Numbered from the stretch's first letter, positions 46,560-57,804 are shown. The stretch is 64,000 bases of DNA from Platycnemis pennipes (GCA_933228895.1 OW121857.1:76565672-76629671), one strand, 5' to 3'. The notes: a model not told the origin generated them from the letters alone. Made by a program: numbers and translations.

Positions 46560-47270
46560 CTCTAGTTCAGCCCATACTCCGATTCCGTGCCTTGAGTCCC
46601 CTCGCCGTCTCGTCATACCCTGCGAAGGGATGAGAGGAAAGTTTTTCAGGGTGAGAAGTAAGGGCGACTGCACCACTTCCTTTACTGTTTCGTCTCCCTT
46701 AGACCTTCCCGCCCAAGCGCAAACGGACGGGATAAAAAAAAACAAAATAGAGAAGATAAAGGTATTACGACCGACGCCTTAACCTGGGACTTTTTTTTCC
46801 CTTCTTCCTCTTCTTCCAACGGTGCCTTAGGGGTTCCAGGGCGAGTATGTGGAAGGGGGAGTTATAAGGTGGACGCCTTCCCCACCCTACACTACGCAGT
46901 TCCTCCCTTACCCGACCCACCCGCCTAAAGTCTTCCACCCCCAATCCCTTCAACCCGATCCCCTTCTGATAGAGCCCCTGCCCACCCCTCTTCCCATCCA
47001 AGGGGTAAAGGAGACTGGGGTTAGGGTGTCCGCGCGTGTGTCTGCGGGCATGTGGGGCCAAAGGTTAGGGAAGGGGGCGAGGAAAGGAACGGCAGGCCAG
47101 GCCTCTCCCCTCTACCGCCACCCCAAGTTGAACTCCCTTATCCCTCTTGGGAATCGTGATACTGGGGAGTTCACCTGCCCCCACTTCCCTGTTCCTAAAT
47201 TTCTGATGGACGTGACTTCTCATGCACGAAAGAAGCTTAGGGGACGGACCAGCAGGGCTAGATAACTATC
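46560..47270. other. GC-rich island
   Basis: CpG-rich with alternating purine and pyrimidine tracts. The 138-codon plus-strand frame (46849-47265) is proline-rich by composition and has no family motif. Confidence 0.4.
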
Positions 47271-47367
47271 GCCCTTACACCATTCTATTCCGACACGGAT
47301 ATGTCGGTAATCTATAGGCAAAGGATGTCGACTATCCGACGAGGCCTTGGGGGTTGTATTTGAAGCC

Positions 47368-47642
47368 GTCGGGATAATCTCGAATACGTAGCCAAGGAGT
47401 CACGTGGTATAAACACGAATGATTTGTAAATTTAATGAGTCTGAATCGCTCGTTACAATATAATTAATTGTTTTCACTTGAGGTTTTCCCATCTGTCTCG
47501 ACTACGGAGCCTCCAGATGAGATAACACACATGTGTAAACAATGAATGTGGTTATAATAAGCGGTTCTAGCCCACCAAATTTGCGAACCTTTCGTGTTTA
47601 TACCACGTGACTCCTTGGTTACCTATTCGCGATAATCCCTGG
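47368..47642. repeat. Palindromic MITE, ~67-bp arms
   Basis: Arms 47368-47434 and 47576-47642 are inverted copies. The core 'ccaaggagtcacgtgg' plus 'tataaacacgaa' is identical in both. Weaker pairing seems to continue inward. The outer edges read 'gggataat' and 'attatccc'-like. No target duplication was seen. It is not related to the GAAACC-bearing foldbacks. Confidence 0.8.
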
Positions 47643-47766
47643 TCAAAACACCGGTCTTATAGTGGGTCTTTTTCTAGAAGTTGCACTTCTTTTTTTTACT
47701 GATTGCATAACAATTTGGTGTAATTTATGCTAACATTTCGTGCGTCTCGTGGCTGCACGCTTAATA

Positions 47767-47963
47767 CGGTTCAACGTTTGAGGTTTCACTTTGTGGAACC
47801 ACGAGATTGTGAAAGAAAATTCATTTCGTACATTCCATACTTAAAGTTTTATTCACTTCGACCATGGTTTCGAAACTTGATAATGACATAAAAGTGTCTA
47901 AACCATGGTCGAAGTCAATAAAACTTCAGTCTGGAATGTACAAATTAGTTTTTTCTTTTCCAA
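47767..47963. repeat. Foldback element with structured core motif (copy b)
   Basis: Same family as 13029-13232, sharing the flank 'actttgtggaaccacgagat' and both arms. The plus strand at 47877-47911 reads TTGATAAT, a GACA:TGTC hairpin with the loop TAAAAG, then TAAACC-AT-GGTC. A single G-to-T change breaks the otherwise constant GAAACC. The left arm lacks the hairpin, so the two arms are not equal. Confidence 0.8.
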
Positions 47964-48136
47964 TGCATGCTTAATGTTTTCCTCAGTGTGGTATACTGAC
48001 TCTTGGTTTTGTGTAAGTAGTATATAAACGGGATGGTATTTTTTCGCATGCCTGCATGATAGTAAGTACTAGAGGTAGGATTTGATTTATTGGGTGCGTC
48101 AACAGCTGTGGTCGTGTCGTAGAGTAAACACTACGC

Positions 48137-48215
48137 CATGCACGCCTGGTGAATGCTCACCCCCTGCCACACACCCTTTCGGTGGCTTGCAGAGTATTAT
48201 GTAGATGTAGATGAT
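48137..48215 (+). mobile_element. LINE A 3' terminal fragment
   Basis: The terminal block 'caccccctgccacacaccct', 'cggtggcttgcagagtatta' is followed by the tail TGTAGATGTAGATGATAA. It directly precedes a SINE, a common cluster in this window. Confidence 0.8.
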
Positions 48216-48239
48216 AAAGATTCTATGCATTCCCATAGA

Positions 48240-48895
48240 TGCTCTCTAGCGTACGTCGAGTATTGGTATCCCATTGCGAGGGCCAAGGTTCGGATCTCCG
48301 TTGAGGCAGACTTTTCATTGTTATACCTGCACCCACCTAAGTGCAGTTTATAAAACATTTTAAGTTCAGTACCCCATGCAAATAAGATAAAATGACTGGG
48401 CCAAGTCACAAGCGAGAAGTGTTAAGAAAAGTGGGAGAAAGAGTTCTGAAATTTTGAAAAGAAGACAAAGAAATCAATTCCTGATCAATATCTTGAGAAA
48501 ATATGACCGATTTAAAATAATTGTCGAGAGTTAAGCAAATAGGAAGAATGGCGAAGGATAACTCGCACAAGATAAATAGAGTACCTATGTAGAGAAGGGA
48601 GGGAGAGATGAATTATGTGATTATGAAGAGGTTAGCCGAGCGGAGAGTGGCGTCAACCAATCTTAGGATTGCTGCCTGATGAGTTTGATGGCTCCGTCGG
48701 ATGGGTCGTTCATCCCTGGTACCCTTAGCGCCGTTAAAATAAATCTAATGCCCGTAACAGGTTCCTACCTACCCTCCCACCGTTTCGTAAAACAATTCGT
48801 GCACATACCCAATCACTCACCTATCCTAAATGGCACTAATGTCCTTGGTTGTCGGTCGCCTTGCTAAAGTAACTACTACTATAGGCTACATCCCT
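48240..48895 (+). mobile_element. SINE split by a LINE B insertion
   Basis: The SINE head occupies 48250-48345, with a B-box-like GGTTCGGATCTCC near 48289-48301. The SINE body resumes at 48682 ('ctccgtcggatgggtcgttc', 'ggtacccttagcgcc') and reaches the 3' end 'ttggttgtcggtcgcc' at about 48865. The interval 48387-48680 is LINE B. Together the two SINE parts make about one SINE length, so LINE B probably inserted into it. No clean target duplication was found. Confidence 0.65.
48387..48680 (+). mobile_element. LINE B 3' fragment inside a SINE
   Basis: Collinear with 7700-8030: 'aaaatgactgggccaagtca', 'gttaagaaaagtgggag', 'gaagaggttagccgagcgga' and 'aatcttaggattgctgcc'. Frameshifted and truncated at the 5' side. 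Confidence 0.75.
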
Positions 48896-48896
48896 A

Positions 48897-49250
48897 CACT
48901 ATTCCCCTCTTCCAGTCGTCATATATTTTACCTCTATTCACACTATTAATAATACCTTCTCTTTCCCCTACGCCCTTTTCTGCACCATTCGACATTTAGC
49001 AATAGATTTCCCATTAGAACCTTTTCCATCCACTCTACCTTCTCTCAATTTCTGACCAACCTCTCTCCTCCCCAACCTTGTTCAACGCCTCTTCATTTTT
49101 CCGTTTTCTTTCCGTCGATCGTTCTCCATTCATATCTGCATCCACATTTCTAAGGCTTTCCATCACTTCAAGTTCAATTTCCCTAATTTCCAGTTCTCAG
49201 ATCCACGTAAACTCACTTACCCAAATAAATAGCAGGGGAATAAGTAAGTG
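48897..49250 (-). mobile_element. LINE C fragment, strongly diverged
   Basis: The minus strand contains relics of the C-terminal region: 'gtagagtggatggaaaaggt', 'aatatatgacgactgg' and 'gaaatgtggatgcag'. The order matches the better copies at 13.5 and 41.3 kb, but identity is low. Confidence 0.5.
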
Positions 49251-49259
49251 CTTCCAAAA

Positions 49260-50175
49260 AAAGGATTAAGATCATGAATATTATCAGTCCCTTTCGTGAA
49301 TGGCATGCCATAGAGAGTAACATGATGGTTGTCCAGCAATAACCTTTATAAACTTAAGAATTAAATTTATACTAAGCCAAAAATGCTCAGGCACGCAAGG
49401 GGTGTTCATAAAATGAAATTGTCCAGTCCTATCAGAAACTTTGTCAACCCACTGCCAAACACTGAAAATCTTTTACGCTGTTTTGGCAAATAATTTTTCG
49501 CAAATTGCCTGATGATATGGTCAGAGACGTATGAATGATTCCGATGTTGCATGACACTGTAATTAGAAAAGAAGTTGCCTAAAAAGATACTTCTTATGAC
49601 ACATAATCGTACGTTGCCTTGGGCCAATAAAAGACATGAGCGAAGGTAGTGAATCAATTTTTTCCTATCATCATCACTACTGATGTGGCGCAGTATTACT
49701 TTAAAATATTACACAAAAGTACCTTAAAATTAAAAAGTTGAACGGATATGTTATTAAGTACGAACATTCTTAAGCATTCCTATACTCTTTTGTTGAGAAA
49801 AAAAGGCCTATTCACTCACCTTCGAAATTAGTATGCGCATTTCCATAACCGCTTGCAAAACCATGGCGGCATTTATCCTATGTATCTATAGCTTCGAATA
49901 CCGTTCCAATAAACTTGTACACTTTAAGAAATTATACATCCGGTAAAGGTCTAATTTACTACAATCATTTCTTCAAATGGCTTTCCTATCATCGACTTTC
50001 ATCATTTACTTGATTACCCCAAATACCAATCCATTACCCTCGTCCCGAAACACGAAAAACAAGATTATCACTATGCGAAGGGTATGGGTCATTTTTAGCA
50101 AATCTTAACTTTGCCCATCTGTGTTTTCAAGACTGTACCGCACTTACAGACAGGCCCTTCAGACCGGAAGTACAT
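49260..50175. other. Unassigned interval
   Basis: No gene or recurring repeat recognised. Confidence 0.45.
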
Positions 50176-50179
50176 GAAG

Positions 50180-50330
50180 GTATAAGCATGGGAAAGGTAG
50201 GGCAAGGCATAAGGGGTGGAGAGAATCCCGGCGTCGGTATTAGCCTGGTCTTTACAAAAGGCTTAAGGAGGTTGGCCCGCGACTGCTTGAGTCAAGTTGT
50301 CTAAGGAATCTTATTAATTCAAGTACGAGT
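50180..50330 (-). mobile_element. SINE body fragment
   Basis: Carries 'gagaatcccggcgtcggtat', 'tagcctggtctttac' and 'aaaaggc' in the same order as 12690-12735. The head side is lost. Confidence 0.6.
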
Positions 50331-51049
50331 ATATGCCTGCTAAGTGATCCTTACTTCACAAAGAAAGCTACCTAAGCTATTGAAAGTCAAAAGTATCACA
50401 AGAAATACGATGGAACGTCGAAGGATTTATTTTTTATGATAATTTTAATCCGCTCGACGAAGGAGTCAATTCAGCATTTACGTTACAGAAATAAATGCAT
50501 GTACTCAATGCATTTACTAATGTATAACACCAGAATATTCATATAAAACGTTATGTTATAATATTTATTGAAATATTCTTTAATATCTCATTAGTAATGA
50601 TATTATTCATGCGCCAACAATTTTGGCAACAACGACCGCAGCGCCAATTGAAGTCAACTAACGCATTTCGTCTGCTATAAGCGCAGAAATTGATGGATTT
50701 AGCGAAAAATACGGCAGGTTGATGCCTTTTTTCCTGTAATTTTATTGCTTGTGAAATTACGCATAAAATATCAGTTTTTTGCAAAAATGACGTGTCACTA
50801 CGGTATTTTTAAACGTTATATTCCCATGTGACGGCCATTCTCGCCGTTAATCGTATGTAATTTTAAATGCAATTTGTGCAATAAGGAGTATGGGTTGGTA
50901 TAATTATCTTTACTTTATTAGATAGAGAAACTTCAGTTCTATAATTGCTGAAAATATAAAAAAAATGACATGATTTTCACTTTTCGGATTGGAGTACTGT
51001 ATTCTAACTCCAATCACTCAAGCAGAGGCCGGTTTACCAAAGACAAATA

Positions 51050-51128
51050 CGTATATTTCACTGACGGGATTCGAAGCCGGGTACTCCAGATGAGAAGCAA
51101 CTACTCTTATCACTACACCAACACGATC
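51050..51128 (-). mobile_element. tRNA-like SINE head, minus strand
   Basis: The minus strand reads 'gttggtgtagtgataagagt' (A box), then 'ctggagtacccggcttcgaa' and a B box GGCTTCGAATCCC. It matches the main SINE head at 12916-12840. The 156-codon plus-strand frame from 50970 runs through it and is therefore not a gene. Confidence 0.65.
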
Positions 51129-51129
51129 C

Positions 51130-51920
51130 TTTTACTTTGTTCTACCTTCATTCTTACAGTTTTATTCGCGTATCGATTTCGAATCGTATCTAGCACTCCC
51201 GAAGGGCATTTACCTTTCTGCGAAAGAAATGGACATGCTTTTATTCGCGTTTCAGATCTGAAATCCTCAAAAAAATTGAAAGGATTTTTATTCCCTTTCC
51301 CGCAAACTCATGACGAAGCAACGCATTGCGTTTGCGTCTTTTTACGACCACGGTCAGCAGGATTCCTCTTCGAAGTGCTGAACCAAAACAATGCCGCCAC
51401 GACTCGGAGGGTGGTCGAAAACTTCTTATACCTAACATAAAAATACAGAAAGCACAGACTCCATGGGAATGGATAAAGGTAGCAATCTGTTTTTTTAGAA
51501 TTCTGAAACGCAACCAGTAAGTTATGCGGAGATTTTTATGACTGATTGGCTCGTAAAATATATCTCGCGGTGAATCATTCAATTTGAAAGCAACGCTGGT
51601 TTCATTATTGGTTTGTTCCAGCACGAAAAGCCGTTTTCATAAAAATAATTTCAACCTGAATGCCATCGTAAAAAAATTCTTTCTGTTTAGATGTACTCCA
51701 CCCCTCCTATTTGTGTAAAAAAAATGGCAAAACGCCGTTTTTTATTGTAATCATACGAATCATTCGGAAACAAAATAGAACGACGATAGGTATTGAAATA
51801 AATTACGAAAACTAGCGCTAACGTCAACAAAACGTTACTCTGCCGGAATACAACTACAAGCTTCCTATTATGAGTAAATCGTTCGAGAAAAGTGGAAGAT
51901 AAATCTCATATATTTCCAAT
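51130..51920. other. Unassigned interval
   Basis: No supported gene. Frames at 51241-51624 lack family motifs. Confidence 0.4.
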
Positions 51921-51927
51921 ACCTAGA

Positions 51928-53326
51928 CAGGGTGGCTACTGATAACCAATTTTCAAATTCCCTGACTTTTCCCTGATGGCTGTACCAATTTCCCTGACCG
52001 ATCGCCAAAAGGTCTCCTATTATAGGAATATTTTATTTCTGCTGAATTAAATTTTCGTTAAAACTCGGCAAATGTTAAAAGCTAAAATCAATACATTAAA
52101 AGCTATAAGAATGAAAAAATATATGGAATCTCCGCCCTAATGAAAAAATATATTAAACCTTCACAAGTTAAGCCCTCATACGAAATGTACACACTTTTAA
52201 TACATTTTTCGCGGCTGCGTATCAGCGGCCGTGTATCGTATTTCCGTGGCCGTGTATGTTTCCTTCGGTAAAATTACAAATTGACAATGTCTAATTCTTC
52301 AAGGAAGAGGTGGCGTGTCGTGGTAGTTCTGGGAAGTTGAAGATTACTGAAAAGGAATCGAAGGGAAAGTTAATGGCCAATTTACTGGCGGACTCCGGAA
52401 CAGTTATCACTAAACTACGCGAAAAATACAAACCAAAGCCTATTTCTTGGACTGGATCAAAATCGGATGACACGAGTTTTAGAAGCGAATAATTATTTCA
52501 TTAACGTAGTCATAACCCTTGGTTGTAAGAGGGAAACAAAAATGTAAAACTATTTGTATAAACAAACAAAACGTAATCGCGCCACTGCGAGCGAAAACAG
52601 GAGGCAATTAGCAACGGCAGCATCATATTTAGGAATGCCATATTTGAGGTGGTTTGTGACCTGACTAAATTGCTTCGAAAGGTGGCCATTCAGTAATTAC
52701 GTCGAGCGTGAAAGGTGGGGAGGGGAGGAGAATTCTTCTTATGGTCGCGCGAAGGGGGGGTATTGAAATCGAAGATGATCTCACGTAAGATTTTATTTAC
52801 ACGTGTGATTGTACTTGTATTACCGTTCTAATAATCATCGTCTCGTATTTTTAGAACTGCAAGCACGTATTAACTGCAAGCTAGTGTGCTACAACTACCT
52901 CTCGACCTGAGTCTCGGAAGTTAAAAAAAAACGCGAGGTAAAAATCTTCCGAACAACCTAGCCTTAAATTCCTTGTGATGAGCAGAATACACGGTGATCA
53001 TGAATTTTAACACTACTAGGCAAATATCGCATTTAGGATATACAAAAGGGATACATTGTACGACTGATTCACAACTGAATGTTCAACGAATTGACGGGGC
53101 TTATTCTATGCACTTCGGCGACGGACATTAGTTTTAGTTAGTGAAACGTTTTGGTGAAATAAAGGGCGGGAAAGAAAGTCCGGGAAACGTAATAGTAGAA
53201 ATATCACCAGAATTTTCTATCCCAGTTTCTCCCTGACTGTTACGATAATTCCCTGACTTTTCCAGATTTCCAAAATTCCCTGACAATTCCAGGTTTTCCC
53301 GGTTTTCCCTGACGATCGCCACCCTG
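51928..53326. mobile_element. DNA transposon with CAGGGTGGC ends, ~1.4 kb
   Basis: Ends CAGGGTGGC (51928) and GCCACCCTG (53326) form a short terminal inverted repeat, flanked by identical CTAGA at 51923-51927 and 53327-53331. Just inside both ends the heptamer CCCTGAC is repeated, about three times at the left (51960-52010) and four at the right (53232-53312), all in the same direction on the plus strand. 'gaccgatcgcca' at the left echoes the right terminus. The 5-bp duplication suggests Transib or another cut-and-paste family, but the terminal bases do not settle it. It is probably non-autonomous or a worn copy with only a short frame inside. Confidence 0.8.
52287..52492 (+). pseudogene. Short coding-like frame inside the CAGGGTGGC transposon
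   Basis: An ATG at 52287 opens 'MSNSSRKRW' and runs to a stop about 17 codons on. The +2 frame from 52310 then reads on for 60 codons with a hydrophilic, lysine-rich composition: 'GKLKITEKESKGKLMANLLA', 'LREKYKPKPISWTGSKS', then a stop at 52490-52492. One frameshift would join the two. It could be the N-terminus of a transposase or a captured host exon. I recognise no domain, and zinc-binding residues are absent. Its position inside the element is the only hint of role. Confidence 0.3.
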
Positions 53327-53334
53327 CTAGATAT

Positions 53335-54225
53335 TTAGTGGTCTATAAGCCTCCCGTAAAACAGCTTTTCATTAAAAAAAGAAGCTTTCCTTCCTTTTAC
53401 ACAATTTTAATTTATTAACATATGATCAAATCGTCTTCAATTAATTTGTTTTACTCGCATAACAGTATTGTGCGCAATTAGTTTGCTATTTTTACAAAAT
53501 TAATGCAATGTTATGATGGCGAGTTTTTCAAACTGTAATTATTGAAAGTTTCTTTAGAGAGAATAATATTATATTTTTGCGATGTATCGTTCATATATCC
53601 AATTGAGTGTTTATTAATCATTAAAAATGCATTCGTGAATAATGAAATAAGACAATAATTCTCACAAACTCACACCCACAAAAAAATATTAGGAGGTAAT
53701 GAACAAAAAAAAATGCTACGAAAAATTTAACGGTTGAAAATAGTCTAAGGTGAAACATAATTTAAGCAAATACAATTGATAAAATAAAAATGGATAAGCA
53801 ATCACATTCATATATCTAAGCTTAAATATAATGCTCTCAGAGATTAAAAGATAGGAGGAATAGACACGGTTTGCTGGATATTATTTAGGATGTATTACGA
53901 TTTCTCACTTTCATTAATAGATCGTATAAAACTAGTGTCTAATCCTCCGTTACATTCATATTGTTTTAATAAATTTCGAGCTTCAAGGCCATAAAACTTT
54001 TTTTGGAGCGGTACGAGCCAAAAATAGAACACGAACTCCACTCCAGAACCGACATTACCAATTTCAAGCTGTTATAAGATCGAAAAAACTGTTTCTATCT
54101 TCTTTCGCTTGGAATAAGAGCGGGATAGCTTCGTTTTTCTCCTTTATAACAGTTACATAGCTCATATTATTTTCTTGACTGATATACGCTGAAATGATTA
54201 AATTAAAAACTATTTGTAAGGTGAA
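53335..54225. other. Unassigned AT-rich DNA
   Basis: No gene or recurring repeat recognised. Confidence 0.45.
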
Positions 54226-54227
54226 AT

Positions 54228-54400
54228 TGGTTACGTTTGAGCCGTCCATGATTGTTCGGCTCTTCTCCCGTCCTCGCGACGGGGGTCTGAGTGCCGGGAC
54301 ACCACCCCATACTGTTCTCCGACGTGCCGAGCCGCCCCATGGTCGACGCCTCTCCAGGCCTCACGTCGCACAGTGGTCCAGGTAGCCTGAAAACATGGCA
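54228..54400 (-). mobile_element. Possible LTR fragment sharing a 17-mer with the 57-kb LTR
   Basis: GC-rich island in AT-rich DNA. Its minus strand has ACCTGGACCACTGTGCG (54367-54383), identical to 57379-57395 on the plus strand, in a similar setting ('ttttcaggct' versus 'ttttcgggaa' just before it). The rest does not align clearly. Terminal repeats and target duplication were not found. Confidence 0.35.
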
Positions 54401-54952
54401 TGGGTAGAAAAATCAAGTTACTTTCTAAATGATCTAGACAGGTGGGGGCAGTAGATAATTGAACCCCACGTTCGAAACCGTTTGTAGCAGGTAAGTAGGA
54501 GTTCACCTGTCGCAACAGGCCAGTGTCAAAGTGAGCGCATCTGAGGTTACGAGTGCATTATACCAGTGCACTTTGAGTAGCGTTAGCTTCAAGAACGCAT
54601 AAAATTATATCTACGCGACCGATTTTTGTTTTGCAAAATGTAATTTAGAGAAAAAAGTACTTACTTTCAAAATATGCATTGCCATAATGCGTAAGTATAG
54701 TGAGCGAATTTATTTTTGCGATACTGTAGGTTCCGTCTAATGATCGATTTTCCGCGTAAATACTGACTTACATTTTACAATTTTTCATAATTTTTAACAG
54801 TTTTCAGTACAGATTGAAGAACAAGGTTTCCTTTACACTATTCATAACGAAACATACACCGAAGTGCACCCAAGCAAAAAATAATAGCTAGTAATAATAG
54901 GAAATCTGACGAGAACCGAGCGCTCCAGCGCGCATCAACGCGTTGCAGGGCT

Positions 54953-54970
54953 ACCGCCATCTTTGTTGTA
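54953..54970 (-). promoter_or_regulatory. YY1/Pho-like AAGATGGCGG site
   Basis: The minus strand reads CAAAGATGGCGGTAGC, a good match to the AAGATGGCGG site bound by YY1 in animals. Some 40 bp to the right an ATG (about 55001) opens five codons followed by GTAATA, a donor-like sequence. YY1-type sites often sit near transcription starts. No transcript evidence is available, so this is a hint only. Confidence 0.3.
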
Positions 54971-55454
54971 GTTTTCAATACAAATATCAAAATAAACAAT
55001 ATGGCTGACAAGAAGTAATATTTGGCTGCTAAATGCTACAATTGTTTTAAAATTGTATTAGAATCTCTTGAAAGTAACTTTAAATGTAGTATTTTCCTTA
55101 AAAAGAAGAATTACTCTAATGAAGGCAAAATTTACAACATACATATAATTGTTTTACTTCTGCTTTACACTTTAAATTGCATTACACTGTTATTCGATCT
55201 AATGAGTTGCAATTTGAGAAATTTTCTGCAATGTAAAATGCAGTTTCAAATTTACAGTTTATACCTTATCCAGGGCAATTTTTTTAACTTATGTTAGTGT
55301 TTACTTGAAATTTGAAGCGATTGATGCTCACTTCTGAAAAAAGTTCTAGTGTCCCCAGTTAATGATTTCCCAATGATTTAATTTCGCAGTGCCTACTGTG
55401 AAATTAAATAAATGAATTTACACAGTAAAAATAAGTGAATTTACATAGAAAGGA

Positions 55455-56385
55455 GAAGATGATTGCCTACGTAGGGGTGATAGTTGGCAGCTAGAATTAA
55501 ATATGAAGAAAAGCGCGATAATGAACTTTTGAAAAAAGAATAGCTTTCCCCGGAAAAATTATTGCATCAAAGAAAATAAAATATCTAACGTAGAATTTAT
55601 TCAATACTTAGGCGCCACCATCACTAAAGACAGGTCATAGGGGAAACACATCAGGGAAGTTACTAGTATAGCAAACCGTAGATTAGGATTTGTAAAAAGG
55701 GTTCTAGGCAAATGCAATGAGAGAGTACGAGAAAGAAGCTATTTTATACTTGTCAGGCCTCATTTAGCATATGCCGCTAGTGTATATGGGATCTGTACGA
55801 GGAAGGTATGGTAAAAGAATAAGAGTGTGTGCAAAAGAGATCCGCTAGATTTGTTAAAGGCCGTTATGATAATTGTACAAGTGTTACGAGTTTAATAGAA
55901 GAACTAGGATGGGAATTACTATCAGAACGCAGGGTAAAAAATTAAGGTTAAACCTTTTAAGTAAATTCCAAACCGATTTGTTCACAGATGACGTAAGATA
56001 TATATATTAAGAATCCCTGCGTATTATGCTAGGTTTGATCAGATTAACAAGATTAGAGAAAGATAGATTTTCGTACCGATAGATTAAAAATGTCATTTTT
56101 CCCGCCTACCATAAGAGAGGAGAATAGGCAGCGTAGCAAAGGGATAGGTAGGTGAAATGTAGTCAGAGTAGTCTGTAGTACATGATGCATTTAATAACAA
56201 CCAATAATCCCTTTCTTATCATATAGATACTAACCATCTAGCTGCACGTGACCCTATTATCTAGCCTGTCTCCATTAAATATCCTAGTTGCATGACAATA
56301 GTCCATGTTTGGTGATCTTCACCCCCTGCCACACACCCTCACGGTGGCTCGCAGGATATTACACAGATGCAGATGTAGCTTGGTG
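55455..56385 (+). mobile_element. LINE A, most extended copy in the window
   Basis: 5'-truncated CR1/Jockey-like element. Coding relics in order: 'YLGATITKDRS' region near 55602-55640; 'GKHIREVTSIANRRLGFVKR' near 55640-55700; 'RSYFILVRPHLAYAASV' near 55735-55785; then the region collinear with 4800-5000. A stop within 'DRS*GKH', a frameshift after 'AASVY' and others make it inactive. The 3' UTR runs from about 56090. The terminal block at 56300-56385 ends in a GCAGATGTAG tail. It shows that the scattered 3' tails belong to an autonomous LINE lineage. Confidence 0.8.
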
Positions 56386-56389
56386 GCAA

Positions 56390-57265
56390 TTATGTTTGCG
56401 AAGCAATTGACATGCGAATATGAAAAAGTTGACGAATGGTAAATGAAAAGCGAGTGGTTCGTGCATTGAGTATGCATAAATACTCCATTATTATAATATC
56501 CATAGGTCCGTGGAAGGTTGTTGGCGATCTTTAACGCCAATAAAATTTTTCTTTATTTACTAAGAGTTCTCTCGGTATTTTATTTTATGCATGATATCAG
56601 TTTTTAGGGTAGTCTCTCCTTTTAGGTTAAGTACATTAGTATCAGCATTTGTTAGGTACTTAAAATTTTCGTGTAATATAACATTATGGGTTTGGACCTG
56701 AGGTAGGTGTCTTTATTTAAGTATTTCATTCCAACTTCATCACAGTTACCTTTGGTTTATAATTTTCTAATAATATTTTCAATTGTGCATCATTGTTTTT
56801 CTAGTTTGAGTAGTGTGTCTTAGTTTAAATTGATAAATTCGTGTAGAGTTGGCTATCGTTTTGTTCCGATTATTGTTAAAGTTAGCAGTAAAGCTTTTTG
56901 ATTAACCAAGTTTCATATAGGTCATATCTAGTATACTGGGTAAAAGCTATTTTAATATTTCGTGTGTTAGGATTTATTATTATCTGTAACAATAATCGGT
57001 TCAGATCTAAAAACAGACCGTAAGAGATTGCAACAACTGACCAATTATGAAAGAGAGGCCCTGCTGGAGCCTCCTTTTCAATACTTAAAAGCCTCAAAGT
57101 TTTAATATATTAAGTGCATTTATATACCTATTCGAATTTAGCGTACTTAGACTTTATATTCGTATTTAGCGTGCTGGAAAACCTTTATAGTATATAGGAT
57201 CGGAATTATATAAGGACATGTTTGCAATTTTTATTTTAAAATTTCACTCATATTCGTGAACCTAT
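56390..57265. other. Unassigned AT-rich DNA
   Basis: No gene or recurring repeat recognised. 'attcga/gtatttagcgt' is repeated locally at 57131-57172. Confidence 0.4.
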
Positions 57266-57272
57266 TCGTAAT

Positions 57273-57804
57273 TGTAACATTTTGACTCCAGATTCGTAAT
57301 CAGCGGTCAAAAATAGCTCCATGAACCCAATTTGAATGCAATCAGACGATTTCTTGGACGATGCCATAATTTTCGGGAACCTGGACCACTGTGCGTCGGG
57401 GGTGTGGGTGCAGAGACTCCACCCCATACCCCCCCGAACCTCCCAGCTGGTTTCAAATGGGGCTGGCTCGGCCTGGGAGGTATATTAAGGGCGATGGAGA
57501 CCGGACCGGGGCTTTTTTGTTTCTGGCCCTCCAACGAGCCCGTCGTGGAGTCGAGACTCACTTCGGGAGGAGACCGCGCCGACGCCTCTGCTGGTCATCT
57601 GCCGTCGTCTCTTCCGCACATCGGAAAATACCCGGTATAACCTGTCCTTCCCTAACCCTCGTCCCTGGAAATCTGTACGGCCCGCGCTATCGCTTCTCTT
57701 TTTTTATTGTTCCTATTGGTGTTTTTGGTTTTTGTTAATAAACCGGCGCTTCAGAAAATTGTGTCCTAGTTTTCACCACGCCACTCAGTTCACGTTAAAC
57801 GACA
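57273..57804 (+). mobile_element. Probable solo LTR
   Basis: GC-rich block with LTR-like organisation: a possible start TGTAAC (57273), a TATA-like TATATTAA (57481), a poly(A) signal AATAAA (57737-57742) and a possible end ACGACA (57804). This gives about 530 bp with U3, R and U5-like parts. No internal retroelement region follows on either side, so if real it is a solo LTR left by recombination. The proposed ends are not bounded by a matching target duplication, so the borders are tentative. Gypsy or BEL type cannot be told apart. Confidence 0.5.

Noticed and set aside
46849..47265. 138-codon frame
   Set aside because: Compositional, proline-rich and inside a purine/pyrimidine-skewed island.
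50970..51440. 156-codon plus-strand open frame, the longest in the window
   Set aside because: It runs through a minus-strand tRNA-like SINE head at 51050-51128 and shows no domain.
57332..57738. Overlapping open frames of about 100-115 codons
   Set aside because: They lie within the LTR-like block, in two frames at once, and have no retroelement protein motif.
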